Assembly: GCF_000952155.1 (NCBI RefSeq)
Contig: NZ_JYON01000015.1
Coordinates: 56,905 to 120,904, forward strand
Direction of reading: 5' to 3'
From: Aliterella atlantica CENA595
Lineage (GTDB): Bacteria; Cyanobacteriota; Cyanobacteriia; Cyanobacteriales; Chroococcidiopsidaceae
DNA: 64,000 bases
Below the pieces are notes generated by a model, which was not told the DNA's origin, ran no database searches, and saw only the letters and a program-made list of their open reading frames with translations. The translations under genes were made by a program, and so were the position numbers. Positions 37,079 through 45,722 of the stretch are shown here, piece after piece (position 1 is the stretch's first letter; each line of letters starts with the position of its first letter).

Positions 37079-37504
37079 ATGATTGGCTTTCTTGTTTCTG
37101 TTGTCGTCATTGCAATTAGTTTACTAATCATCTCAAAACTACCCACAGGTGTTGAAGTTGATAATCCTTGGATTGCGCTGATTGCTGGGGCAATTATCGG
37201 TGCGTTCAATGGCATCTGGAGTTTGTTTCCTGGTTGGTTTAGAGCTACCAATGCCATTTTAAGTTTGGGGTTGATTCCCCTAATCGGCAGGATAATTGTG
37301 TTTGGTCTGGCAGCTTGTTTGGTTGAGGGATTTCGCTTGCGATGGGGAATTGGCAGTGCAATTTTAGGAGCGATACCTTCGGTAAGCTTCGCTAACGCTC
37401 TTAGCATTGTCAACTCGATTCTCTTTTTCATTTTGCGCCAGCTTGGCTTGGTTGCAGTCTCGGTCAAGCAGGAGACAATCGTAGTTTATTTAAGTTTGCC
37501 CTGA
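37079..37504 (+). CDS. phage holin family-like membrane protein
   Basis: A 141-aa protein with four helices, resembling the Phage_holin_4_2 membrane family common in bacterial genomes outside prophages (LLIISKLPTGVEVDN near the N terminus; LIGRIIVFGLAACLVEGFRL later). No phage genes are nearby and its role is unknown. Residues IPSVSFANA before the last helix are encoded by a 29-bp dispersed repeat that occurs again in the next gene. The C-terminal tail after it is atypical, so the insertion may have altered the end of the protein. Confidence 0.7.
   Translation: MIGFLVSVVVIAISLLIISKLPTGVEVDNPWIALIAGAIIGAFNGIWSLFPGWFRATNAILSLGLIPLIGRIIVFGLAACLVEGFRLRWGIGSAILGAIPSVSFANALSIVNSILFFILRQLGLVAVSVKQETIVVYLSLP
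37370..37398 (+). repeat. 29-bp dispersed repeat, copy 1 (inside the holin-like gene)
   Basis: Starts GCGATACCTTCGG and ends CGCTAACGC. It encodes AIPSVSFANA in frame. An identical element lies in the next gene on the other strand at 37726-37754. Confidence 0.9.
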
Positions 37505-37604
37505 ATATTGCTCTTGTTCCCAGATGCGAACTGCATACCGATCGGAACCAAGAGTACCATCTGCTAAAAGCTACTATGTTGCAGTTGAAAGTATGAATTT
37601 TCTA

Positions 37605-38720
37605 TTACTGTTGCTCAGGTGTTTTCTGAACGGGGCATCGGGAAGTAAGTGGTTGGTCAATTGACCAAATTGGCAGTCGATCGACTTGCTCAATAGTTTG
37701 CTTTACGTAAGGTATGCCATTGGGTGCGTTAGCGAAGCTTACCGAAGGTATCGCATCGCCAAAATACCCTTTAGATCCGGTATGTTCTCGATCGCCCACA
37801 TTGCAAACGGTGTAGCGCCCTTGCCTTCGGGCTTGATTCACCGGAGACCCGACCACAAATCTCCATCGTGCTGGAAAGACTACACGCGGCAGCGTTTGTA
37901 CCCAGTCTTGATTGCCATACAAGTGATACACATGATTTGCATGATTAAAGCCTGCTCTGCCCTCGAACGTGCCCCCGATCGACACATTCACGATCCGAGC
38001 TTTGGGAATCCAGTCCCGCAGATGCTCCGTTGTACCCAAGGCAACTTGAGTTCCACCACTTGTACTTATTAAAATCAAGTTAATTGGTTTATCAGCTTGA
38101 GCGATCGGATACGCGGCATTCATGCGATCGACGATTGTATAAGCAATGCTTAAGTTGTAAACTGGACCATAGCGATCGTCGGCTGAAATCGCAAACCGCC
38201 ACAGATTACGCACTTGAACCAAAACATTGCTGAGTATGCCATTAGTTTCTTTTGAAGCTTGCCACAACGGAGCTAATAGATCTTGACTGAGATCTCGGTT
38301 AACTACAGAGTAAGGAAACACATCTCGCACGACAACACAGTTAGGATGGCGTTCTGCAAGGCGATCGATAAAATACTTTTCTCCTGACGTAATCTCATCG
38401 GGTGAAAAGTTCCCGACACCTGCTAGAAACACAATGTAGCAATCAATCTTTGTGGTTGGAGCATTGGTAGAAGGCTGAAGCAACACATCAGGCTTTTCCT
38501 CTTCGTTGTTCTCCAAACCTAAACTCTCGGCAGTTTGGTTAAGCCACCAGATAATCGTAGTGACTGGTGCTAGCATTCCCCAAAGCACGAAGAATCCAGC
38601 TATTAAGAGAATGAGCCTAAACGTTGTTCCACTCAATGCATGAACTGTGCGGTCGATCCACCTTGGCATCTTAGGATTTCTACTTAGTTGTTTATGTGAA
38701 GCTTGAGCGCGGCGATTCAA
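37605..38720 (-). CDS. membrane-anchored alpha/beta-hydrolase-like protein
   Basis: A 371-aa protein without a named family that I can assign. One or two helices at residues 35-63 anchor a C-terminal domain with an alpha/beta-hydrolase look: a first strand YIVFLAGVG, a nucleophile-elbow-like LISTSGGTQ (Ser221) and HLYGNQDWV near the end. The domain is clearly homologous to the middle of the 1220-aa protein at 40963-44625; shared blocks are FPYSV/MPYSV, ISADDRYGPVYNL/VSADKRYGLFYNL and FPARWRFV/FPGRWKLV. A dispersed repeat adds AIPSVSFANA near residue 325. Hydrolase activity is inferred; the substrate is unknown. Confidence 0.7.
   Translation of the reverse strand: MNRRAQASHKQLSRNPKMPRWIDRTVHALSGTTFRLILLIAGFFVLWGMLAPVTTIIWWLNQTAESLGLENNEEEKPDVLLQPSTNAPTTKIDCYIVFLAGVGNFSPDEITSGEKYFIDRLAERHPNCVVVRDVFPYSVVNRDLSQDLLAPLWQASKETNGILSNVLVQVRNLWRFAISADDRYGPVYNLSIAYTIVDRMNAAYPIAQADKPINLILISTSGGTQVALGTTEHLRDWIPKARIVNVSIGGTFEGRAGFNHANHVYHLYGNQDWVQTLPRVVFPARWRFVVGSPVNQARRQGRYTVCNVGDREHTGSKGYFGDAIPSVSFANAPNGIPYVKQTIEQVDRLPIWSIDQPLTSRCPVQKTPEQQ
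37726..37754 (-). repeat. 29-bp dispersed repeat, copy 2 (inside the hydrolase-like gene)
   Basis: Exact copy of 37370-37398 in the opposite genomic orientation. Because the host gene is also on the minus strand, it is read in the same frame and again encodes AIPSVSFANA. Confidence 0.9.
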
Positions 38721-38803
38721 ATTAGAGCAATTGACGAAATTTTACCAGCCATTATTGTAAAGGGCAGTGCCAGACAGCACTATTTTCCTTTAAAAAATGA
38801 AAC

Positions 38804-39820
38804 CTACCGCTGATTGAGGACATCCTTTACTAATAGTTCCTTAATCCAAACTTGAGTTATAACCAGCAGCGGTAGAGCTAGGAACAAACCTAAAAATCCA
38901 AAGAAGCTAGCAAAAATTAGTTGAGATGCCAAGGTGACTGCTGGTAGCAGAGATACCTGTTTTTTCATAATCAGTGGTGTGAGGACGTTGCTTTCAACTT
39001 GCTGAATGATAATATAAACCACTAGCACTGCCACTGCTTTTCCGGGAGAATCAAGCAGAGCCAGTAAGATCGGTGGAATGGTACTTAGAGTAGGTCCAAT
39101 ATTGGGAATAAACGTTAATATACCCGATAGAACGCCATTGGCTAATGCCAATGGTACTTGCAAAATCAACAAGGCGATCGCATTCAAAACGGCAATTATA
39201 CCCATGTTAAAGAGCGTGCCTGTGACCCAGCCGCCTAAGCTTACTTCACACTGCTGCAAGATCTCCGCAGCGCGGCGGCGGTATGAAGCTGGAAACAGTA
39301 GGATAAAACCCCGAAGATAGGGAGCAGGACTTGCAAGTAGCATGAGCGTTAAAACCAGCACGACTAAAACGTTGAGAATAATCCCCAGTGAATTAGAAAA
39401 CAAAGTCAAGAAGTTGCCAAATAGGCTAAACATCAACGCTCGCAATTGTTGAGTCAATCCTCCCCAGTTACGGAGGTCTTGTACCACTTGCTCTGGAATC
39501 AACTCCTGTAGCCAGCTTGTCAAACTGCGTAACCTTTCTAATCCTTCAGGGGCTAGTTTGGCTAGCTCTGTCAATTGGTCTAGAAAAGGTGGAACTACTA
39601 AAATAAAAAAGCCAGCCAAAAGAAGTAGTACAATACTCACTGATAATAAGATCGCAATTGGTCGCTTGATGCGAAATCGCTGAAAGACGCGTACAAGTTG
39701 GTTCAATGCTACAGCGATCGCAATCGCTGTAAATACCAGTAAGAGGACTTGCCGGATTTGCCAGGAAATGTAGAGACAGACAATAAAAACAACTGAAGCG
39801 ATCGCTTGTCCTATTCCCAT
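38804..39820 (-). CDS. AI-2E family transporter (copy 1)
   Basis: A 338-aa membrane protein of the AI-2E/PerM permease family with seven or eight helices. Family blocks are FIPNIGPTLSTIPPILLALL, the QQVESNVLTPLIMKKQVSL loop and LGLFLALPLLVI. Members export small molecules or act as Na+/H+ antiporters; the substrate is not predictable. The ATG is at 39820. Its N terminus is echoed by a decayed fragment at 48304-48444, and a second complete family member is at 48627-49646. It lies between the hydrolase-like gene and the Yip1 gene. Confidence 0.9.
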   Translation of the reverse strand: MGIGQAIASVVFIVCLYISWQIRQVLLLVFTAIAIAVALNQLVRVFQRFRIKRPIAILLSVSIVLLLLAGFFILVVPPFLDQLTELAKLAPEGLERLRSLTSWLQELIPEQVVQDLRNWGGLTQQLRALMFSLFGNFLTLFSNSLGIILNVLVVLVLTLMLLASPAPYLRGFILLFPASYRRRAAEILQQCEVSLGGWVTGTLFNMGIIAVLNAIALLILQVPLALANGVLSGILTFIPNIGPTLSTIPPILLALLDSPGKAVAVLVVYIIIQQVESNVLTPLIMKKQVSLLPAVTLASQLIFASFFGFLGLFLALPLLVITQVWIKELLVKDVLNQR

Positions 39821-40230
39821 AATTTTTCTTCCTATTCAAGTCGCGCTGTCGGTAACCTCTACGAGCAGGACAGTCAGCGGTTAGAGGTCAAGCGCTCGAC
39901 TAAATTGGCAATTGATTAACCCGATTTAAGGTGTGTTTTAGATAAGAAGTCTGGTTAAATGCAATTGCTGCTTGGAAATATCCTTGAGATCTTAGAGTGT
40001 TCTCGATCGCCAATGATGAACTGCACGGTTAATCTATCTACGCATTCTAGAATTTTTCCGTTTGTTACTGAGGACGTAAACCTGAGTTGTTGAAGCTTGA
40101 ACGCCATAGTTAAACTACCAAGTTGCCCAGAAATTTACGTCTACCCTCGGAATAGGATATTGTAAAGAAGCATACAGAATAATAGATCGTTCGAGATAGA
40201 GTTATTGTTGCTGTCAGTAAGGTACTTGAT
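39821..40230. other. non-coding divergent gap
   Basis: 410 bases between the divergent AI-2E and Yip1-family genes. A weak stem, ACCTCT/AGAGGT, lies near 39855-39887. I see no gene or strong promoter motif, though both promoters must lie here. Confidence 0.5.
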
Positions 40231-40839
40231 ATGAAGCACGATGCTGCTAGAGATATGGGCGTGTGGCAAACGATTCGGGATGCTCTTACCCTCAATCCTC
40301 GTTTATCTAAATCCGTACAGGGCAATCAAAAAACTCGTCGCACCGCCTTCGCGATCGTGCTTCTAGCAGCGCTTTCCCGTTCGCTTGGAAGTACAGTGAT
40401 TTCTCTATTGAACCGAGCCACATTACCGATACTTTTAGTCACTTTGGTGTTGGGAATCTTCACTGTCATTATTGGTTACTACTTCTGGACGTTCACAATC
40501 TGGAAACTTGGGCAGTGGTCAACGTTCTCCCGGAGGGAACCTCCGGGAACTGCGTTGACTTCGTTGAAGTTCAATCCACCGACGTATCGAGAGTTACTTA
40601 TTCCAGTTGGATTTGCTTACTCGCCGCAAATTCTGGATGTTGTGACTATAATTCCGCTATTTGGTAGACCAATTGAACTAATCTTAGCAGCGTGGACGCT
40701 TTTAGCCGTTACGATCGCAGTTCATCGAGTCATGAGGATCGCGATTCTTCAGGCTGCCATCATTAGTTTCGTAAGTTTTCCTGTGATTCAGATTGTGTCA
40801 ACTGCGATTCAGGTCATGTCACAACAGTTCAGAAATTAA
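40231..40839 (+). CDS. Yip1-family membrane protein (stand-alone)
   Basis: A 202-aa protein with four or five helices of the Yip1 superfamily, here of unknown function. It matches the N-terminal 190 residues of the following 1220-aa protein: LTLNPRLSKSVQ aligns with LALHPEAFEQIN, and GFAYSPQILDVVTIIPLFGRP with GASYAPLIFSLFGAMPYFGEP. The cytosolic loop SRREPPGTALTSLKF is encoded by a palindromic small repeat at 40528-40548, which the relative lacks. The ATG at 40231 follows a gap of 410 bases from a divergent gene. It lies 123 bases before its large relative and probably acts with it. Confidence 0.8.
   Translation: MKHDAARDMGVWQTIRDALTLNPRLSKSVQGNQKTRRTAFAIVLLAALSRSLGSTVISLLNRATLPILLVTLVLGIFTVIIGYYFWTFTIWKLGQWSTFSRREPPGTALTSLKFNPPTYRELLIPVGFAYSPQILDVVTIIPLFGRPIELILAAWTLLAVTIAVHRVMRIAILQAAIISFVSFPVIQIVSTAIQVMSQQFRN
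40528..40548. repeat. palindromic small repeat inside the Yip1 gene
   Basis: TCCCGGAGG-GAA-CCTCCGGGA forms a perfect nine-base stem with a three-base loop in coding DNA. Short palindromes of this CCGGAGG type are spread through some cyanobacterial genomes as small mobile repeats. It adds a charged loop between two helices. Confidence 0.75.
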
Positions 40840-40962
40840 TCAATCTGCAAGCAATGAAAAAGTTGTTATCTATCGCTCGATAGAGACGGTGTCGATCTCT
40901 CAGCAAGTAAAATCCGCACAATCAATCGCAGACAACGCGAGACAATCTAGAGCAAGCGATAA

Positions 40963-43900
40963 ATGAGCGATGAAACTTTCAGCCAGTTTTGGCAGCAGTT
41001 AGGAGAAATTCTGGCGCTGCATCCTGAAGCGTTTGAGCAAATTAACACGCAGCCTGGTGGTTCTACAGCAGCGATCGTTGTCTTAACGGCGTGTCTGTCT
41101 CAAGCTGTGGCTCAGAGTGTAGTTTTGTTTGCCAATCGAGTGAAACCGCTCCGCTTTGTTTTGACGCTGCTGATTGGAGCGATTATCTTTGCATTTGGTT
41201 ATCTATTTCTGGTTCTTAGTACCTGGATTATTAGCTTTGCTCCCTTTACGGTTGAAGCTCCGTTTACGGTTGTAGAACGCACGCTCGGCGCAAGCTATGC
41301 CCCGCTAATTTTTAGTCTATTTGGAGCAATGCCTTACTTCGGCGAACCGATTCTCTCTGTGTTGTCGTTTTGGCACTTGCTGGCGATCGTCGTTGGGTTC
41401 GCGGCTGCTACTCATGCCAGCTTATGGCAAGCGTTTGGAACTGTGGGATTAGGGTGGCTGATGCTATGGGTATTGCAGCACACGATTGGGCAACCGATCG
41501 CTAATTTGGGGTACTGGCTCGTTTGTAAGGTAGCAGGCGTTGAGCTAGTAATTAAACGGCAGTCTTTTTTGATGCGATTGCAGCAAAATCTCCGCGCTTT
41601 TCCGCTCCCAGAGCAGTCCCCCGCGCAGATTGTAGCAACTGGAAATTCTGTGGTGTCTCCAGTTAGGGAGCCAGAAAACCAGGTCGAGCCTGCACTTAGC
41701 GTATTAGAACCTGCGGCGATTTTTCAAAACAACGCTGCCATTGCCACCTCAGTATCTTCTAAAGCCCCAAGTCGGTTATGGACGATTGCCGTTCAAGCAC
41801 GGGATTATCTGATTTCGATCGGGGTAACGTCGATCGCGATCGTGCTACTTTCGCCGATTCGCGCCTGGTGGTTTGCTGAGTTTGAGCAATCTAGTCGGAT
41901 TTCTCAATTTGTTGTTAGTTTAGTTTGGATTGGTGCGATCGCGCTCGTCGCGGCTGCGCTGCTTGCCCCTTGGGAAACTCTGGGCTGGTGGGCAGGTTGG
42001 TTAGGCGATAGCTTAGACCCATCTTCTGATTCCACGCAACCTCAAGCGACTAGCGCTCAAACCCCAGTCACTCGCTACGTGGTGTATCTCGATGGCATCG
42101 GGCAATCTACGCTTGATTACTTATCGGACAGTCAAGCCTTTGTAGACGCATTAGAACATAACCTGCCGCAGGACATAAAAGTAATCAAAGGCATTATGCC
42201 TTATTCGGTTCGCAATAACCCCTTGACTGAAAATCGTCCTCTTGCTTTCCTTTGGCGGCTAGCAGATCGGTTTCGGCTAAAAGATCCAACGAGCGTATTT
42301 GGCTACTTCGTCAATCTTCGCAATGTTCTGGCGGTTGCGGTTTCGGCAGATAAACGGTATGGTCTATTCTACAACTTGGGCATTGCTCGGATTATCTATC
42401 GATCGCTAATTCAACACGGTTACTCGATCGAGCAGAATGTGCCGATTACGCTGATTGGGTTTAGTGGTGGCGGACAAATGGCAGCTGGAGCCGCGCAATA
42501 TCTGCGGCAAGTGTTAACTGCTCCGATCGATATCATTTCCCTTGGCGGCGTGATTAGTGGCAATATCAACATTCTCACGCTAGAGCATCTCTATCATTTG
42601 GTCGGGGACAAAGATGGAGTAGAACGAATCGGTCCTATCATGTTTCCTGGACGCTGGAAACTCGTTTTTCTGTCATACTGGAATCGCGCTCTTCGCATGG
42701 GAAAAGTGAGCCGGATTTCTCTAGGTCCGATTGGGCATCAACTTCCGGGTGGATTAATGGACGCGGAACAATTTTTACCGGACGGTCAGAGTCATCTACA
42801 GCAAACACTCGATAGAGTTAGAGAAATCTTACTTAGTACGGCTGATAGTTCCGACCGCGCCACTTCTCAGCAATTGAGTAACTACGATCGCTATCAGCAA
42901 GCTGCTTTCAATCAACCCCAGTTCTACCCGATTGCGCGATCGGTAGCATCCGAACATTACCGACCGATCGCGCAATGGATGGGACGATTGATTCTTCCGC
43001 CAAAAGATCGGCGACAAACGATTGCAGGTGTACTGTTTGAAGTTCATCACGCACCTATTGATTTTCAGGATTTAGTTGGACAAATCGTAACGCTGCGTTT
43101 TAGCGACGATCCCCAGGTGCAAGCATACGTTCAGGCAGTCACAAAAGACGTTCATTTTAGTCCTCAAGCTGAACACAGCATCCAACAGGGTAGAGTTCAT
43201 CCCACTCGACTAAATCACTGGAGACAGGTCAATCCGTTAGAATCCCTGGCAGGAGCGCACCCCAATGACGATGCGATCGTGATGTTGCAAGATCCAGTCG
43301 TGGTAGACCGATCGACTTTTGTCCTGACGATCGATCTTGACCCTGTTCAAATTACAGGTCGCTACTATGGCTTAGTGAAATTTGTGCAACCGATTCAGCC
43401 AGGCGATTTGTTTGTGGCAATCCACTTCGATCGAACTTCAGGGCAATTCACTGGCGCAAAAGAAACAGTTTATTTGCCTCAAGTAGTTGCGAATCAAAAT
43501 GATACCTACTCGTCCACCAGTCAAAACATCGAACAGTCTCCCCTCAACGATGCTGGATGGTATATCTACGGCGCGCCAGACGAGTCAGGACGGTTTATCG
43601 TACAGGCACTTGCTCCCCGAAGTTTGTTGCAGGTTGAACCCAATAGACAAATTGTGGGTGGATCGGCAGTCAAACACTATCTCAAAAAAGAGGCTTGGGA
43701 CAATCTTGCTGCTCAGAAAGGTCAAATCAGTAAAGTAATCCTGAGTTACAACACCATTACCGAAAACACAATCTCTTGGCAAGAAGGAAAACGAGCATTA
43801 CTGGTTCACATCTATGGTGGAATTGGCGGAAAAAAAACCGAACCTGCTGCGAAAAGTCCTCTTTACTTCGGTCACTTTGCTTACGGAATTGCCAAGGTGG

Positions 43901-44625
43901 TGCGAGACCCTCTAGCTGATGAATTGCGGTTTGAGATTGTTTATCACCAAATTTATACCCATAACCATGATGGATTGATTGCTGGAAGTCTGCATTGGTC
44001 GCGCTACATGGGCGATCGCCAATTCGGCTGGTTAGGATTGCGCCCGGTGTCCGATACAATACTCGAACTTGATGCCTTTACAGGTGATTACGAAACGGAT
44101 GACGGTGAGAAGAAGTCGCCGCTCGATCGGTTAATTTATCAACTACAAATTATGGCGGCTCGCTACCGGATCGGCGATGGAACGGGCGGAACATTTGTTG
44201 GACCTGCATACAATTGCACTCAAGATTCTAATCAAGCACTGTATGCAGCAATGCGGCAAATTGTGCGATCGCTGCGCTCTCACCCCAATGTCCAGCAGTG
44301 GAAACAAGAACATCCCGACCAACTGCACCGATTAGAGCAGCTAGAACAGTTGAGCAAAGAGCTAAAGCGGCTCCTTTTGCCCTGGGGAATCGCCCGCGCT
44401 GACTGGAAGAATCAAGCTGAAGTGCTGGGCAGCACTCTAGAAGATCGTCCTCTTAGTAAAATCCGCCGAAGTTTATTGAGTTGGCGCACGATTTTACCTC
44501 GCCTCACCAGCGATGATGTGACTCAAGCGTTTCTAAAGCAGGGCGGCTCGGCGTGGGTCTTGCGAACAAATCAGGTGGGGGGAAACGATCTCGATATTGA
44601 ACCGATTGCACCCATGACACTTTAG
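40963..44625 (+). CDS. 1220-aa Yip1-hydrolase fusion with large unassigned C-terminal region
   Basis: A multi-domain membrane protein that I cannot assign to a described family. Residues 1-190 are a Yip1-like membrane module. Residues about 275-340 hold two more helices. Residues 370-620 form an alpha/beta-hydrolase-like domain (YVVYLDGIG, LIGFSGGGQ with Ser501, HLVGDKDGV). Residues 640-1220 are a soluble region with a conserved-looking block YNCTQDSNQALYAAMRQI (Cys1085), an earlier THNHDGLIAGSLHWSRYMG (His near 1000) and a terminal LLSWRTILPRL. The Cys/His pair suggests a thiol enzyme, but this is inference. Free versions of the first and middle modules are encoded next door. Confidence 0.75.
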   Translation: MSDETFSQFWQQLGEILALHPEAFEQINTQPGGSTAAIVVLTACLSQAVAQSVVLFANRVKPLRFVLTLLIGAIIFAFGYLFLVLSTWIISFAPFTVEAPFTVVERTLGASYAPLIFSLFGAMPYFGEPILSVLSFWHLLAIVVGFAAATHASLWQAFGTVGLGWLMLWVLQHTIGQPIANLGYWLVCKVAGVELVIKRQSFLMRLQQNLRAFPLPEQSPAQIVATGNSVVSPVREPENQVEPALSVLEPAAIFQNNAAIATSVSSKAPSRLWTIAVQARDYLISIGVTSIAIVLLSPIRAWWFAEFEQSSRISQFVVSLVWIGAIALVAAALLAPWETLGWWAGWLGDSLDPSSDSTQPQATSAQTPVTRYVVYLDGIGQSTLDYLSDSQAFVDALEHNLPQDIKVIKGIMPYSVRNNPLTENRPLAFLWRLADRFRLKDPTSVFGYFVNLRNVLAVAVSADKRYGLFYNLGIARIIYRSLIQHGYSIEQNVPITLIGFSGGGQMAAGAAQYLRQVLTAPIDIISLGGVISGNINILTLEHLYHLVGDKDGVERIGPIMFPGRWKLVFLSYWNRALRMGKVSRISLGPIGHQLPGGLMDAEQFLPDGQSHLQQTLDRVREILLSTADSSDRATSQQLSNYDRYQQAAFNQPQFYPIARSVASEHYRPIAQWMGRLILPPKDRRQTIAGVLFEVHHAPIDFQDLVGQIVTLRFSDDPQVQAYVQAVTKDVHFSPQAEHSIQQGRVHPTRLNHWRQVNPLESLAGAHPNDDAIVMLQDPVVVDRSTFVLTIDLDPVQITGRYYGLVKFVQPIQPGDLFVAIHFDRTSGQFTGAKETVYLPQVVANQNDTYSSTSQNIEQSPLNDAGWYIYGAPDESGRFIVQALAPRSLLQVEPNRQIVGGSAVKHYLKKEAWDNLAAQKGQISKVILSYNTITENTISWQEGKRALLVHIYGGIGGKKTEPAAKSPLYFGHFAYGIAKVVRDPLADELRFEIVYHQIYTHNHDGLIAGSLHWSRYMGDRQFGWLGLRPVSDTILELDAFTGDYETDDGEKKSPLDRLIYQLQIMAARYRIGDGTGGTFVGPAYNCTQDSNQALYAAMRQIVRSLRSHPNVQQWKQEHPDQLHRLEQLEQLSKELKRLLLPWGIARADWKNQAEVLGSTLEDRPLSKIRRSLLSWRTILPRLTSDDVTQAFLKQGGSAWVLRTNQVGGNDLDIEPIAPMTL

Positions 44626-44799
44626 ACACTTCGGTAATGGTCTATACCTGGATGCCTTTTTTTGTAATGTTCGCTACTAGGTGGGTTCTATCAACGATTT
44701 GATAGTTCATGCGCTCCCACACAAGAAAATTAACAAAAGATGCGATGCATCGTGTTCTCTTCCTTTAGCGTGAGCAGTACAGATGATTTCTCTGGTATT

Positions 44800-45314
44800 T
44801 TAGTCTACTACCTGTGATTTGAACGTATGCCGTTTCTTTTTACCGCTGTAGAATCGTTTTTGCTTTTTTTGGGACGCTCTATTGCTGTTTCCGTGACATC
44901 TACCACCACTACTTCTACCTGGCAATCAGACTTTTGTAGTTTTTTCTTACCGGGTAGGGTGAAGGTTCTTGAATTTACAAGAATATCTTCAATTTTTCGG
45001 ATGATTCTATATGCTGTTGATTCATTTATGCCCCACGATTGCCCAATATGAACAGGAGTTCGGTACCTCTTAAGTATTCTAAAGTCATTAACACTTGGTC
45101 TTCCCAACTTAATTTCCCAGGTCGTCCTGTTTTCTTTTTTGACAGCCAGAAATAATGTCACTACCTCTACCATTTGATTAAAAGTCTCTGGTCGTACACC
45201 ACATAAGTGCTTAAAGTATTCTGGTTTAAGGTTTTTTACCTGTTCGTAGGTCATCGATACTACCATCTCTCACCTACTTGTCTCATATCATTCAGCACTT
45301 TTGCAAGAAGTCTA
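44800..45314 (-). mobile_element. IS5-family element remnant
   Basis: The N-terminal half of an IS5-type transposase with one probable terminal inverted repeat (GACTTCTTGCAAAAGT read on the minus strand, at 45297-45312) directly abutting a broken P-type ATPase gene at about 45315. The other end and the second half of the transposase are missing, so the element cannot move by itself. Confidence 0.75.
44808..45266 (-). pseudogene. truncated IS5-family transposase
   Basis: Encodes a helix-turn-helix start of an IS5-like DDE transposase (FKHLCGVRPETFNQMVE, IGQSWGINESTAYRIIRKIE, then VVVDVTETAIERPKK with the first catalytic Asp). After ERPKK the expected sequence QKRFYSGKKKRHTFKSQ is in the -1 frame, reached at an A7 run, and then stops at 44800. 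Many IS5 relatives use -1 frameshifting at such runs, so the shift may be natural. The missing C-terminal half, with the other catalytic residues, makes the gene dead. Confidence 0.8.
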
Positions 45315-45675
45315 TTATTTCACTGTTTAATTTAATTGCAGTCGGAACATTTCTATGGGCACGAGAAACGACAGGTAATATTGATTTAGCACGGACAATG
45401 GCAGTGGATACATCAATTTCAGTAGAGACGTTCTACCTGTTGAGCATTAGCCAGTTTATTCTTTCAGTGATTGCCAAGCTGCTTACGCGCCTGCGCTTGG
45501 AGTTATCGCGATCGCGATCCTACAAACACTATTTAGTCAGTGGAGCGTAATGAATCAATTATTTCAAACGGTTCCTGTTACCACTACTCAAGAAGCGATT
45601 AGTATTGGTACAAGTCTACCCATTATTGTCATCTGTACTGTTACTAGAACGCTTCGACCGCCTCCGCTAATTTAG
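45315..45675 (+). pseudogene. C-terminal fragment of a P-type cation ATPase
   Basis: The frame from about 45317 reads LFNLIAVGTFLWARETTGN and LARTMAVDTSISVETFYLLS, the last membrane helices of a P-type (Ca2+/Na+ type) ATPase. From about 45475 the match continues in another frame (AYAPALGVIAIAILQTLF, SVMNQLFQTVPVTTTQEA) to the stop at 45675. The upstream nine-tenths of the gene is absent, replaced by the IS5-like remnant. It is non-functional by truncation and frameshift. Confidence 0.82.
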
Positions 45676-45722
45676 TTTAGTCTCGTTGATTTAAAGCTCT
45701 AAGCACCCTTCAATAATTTGTT

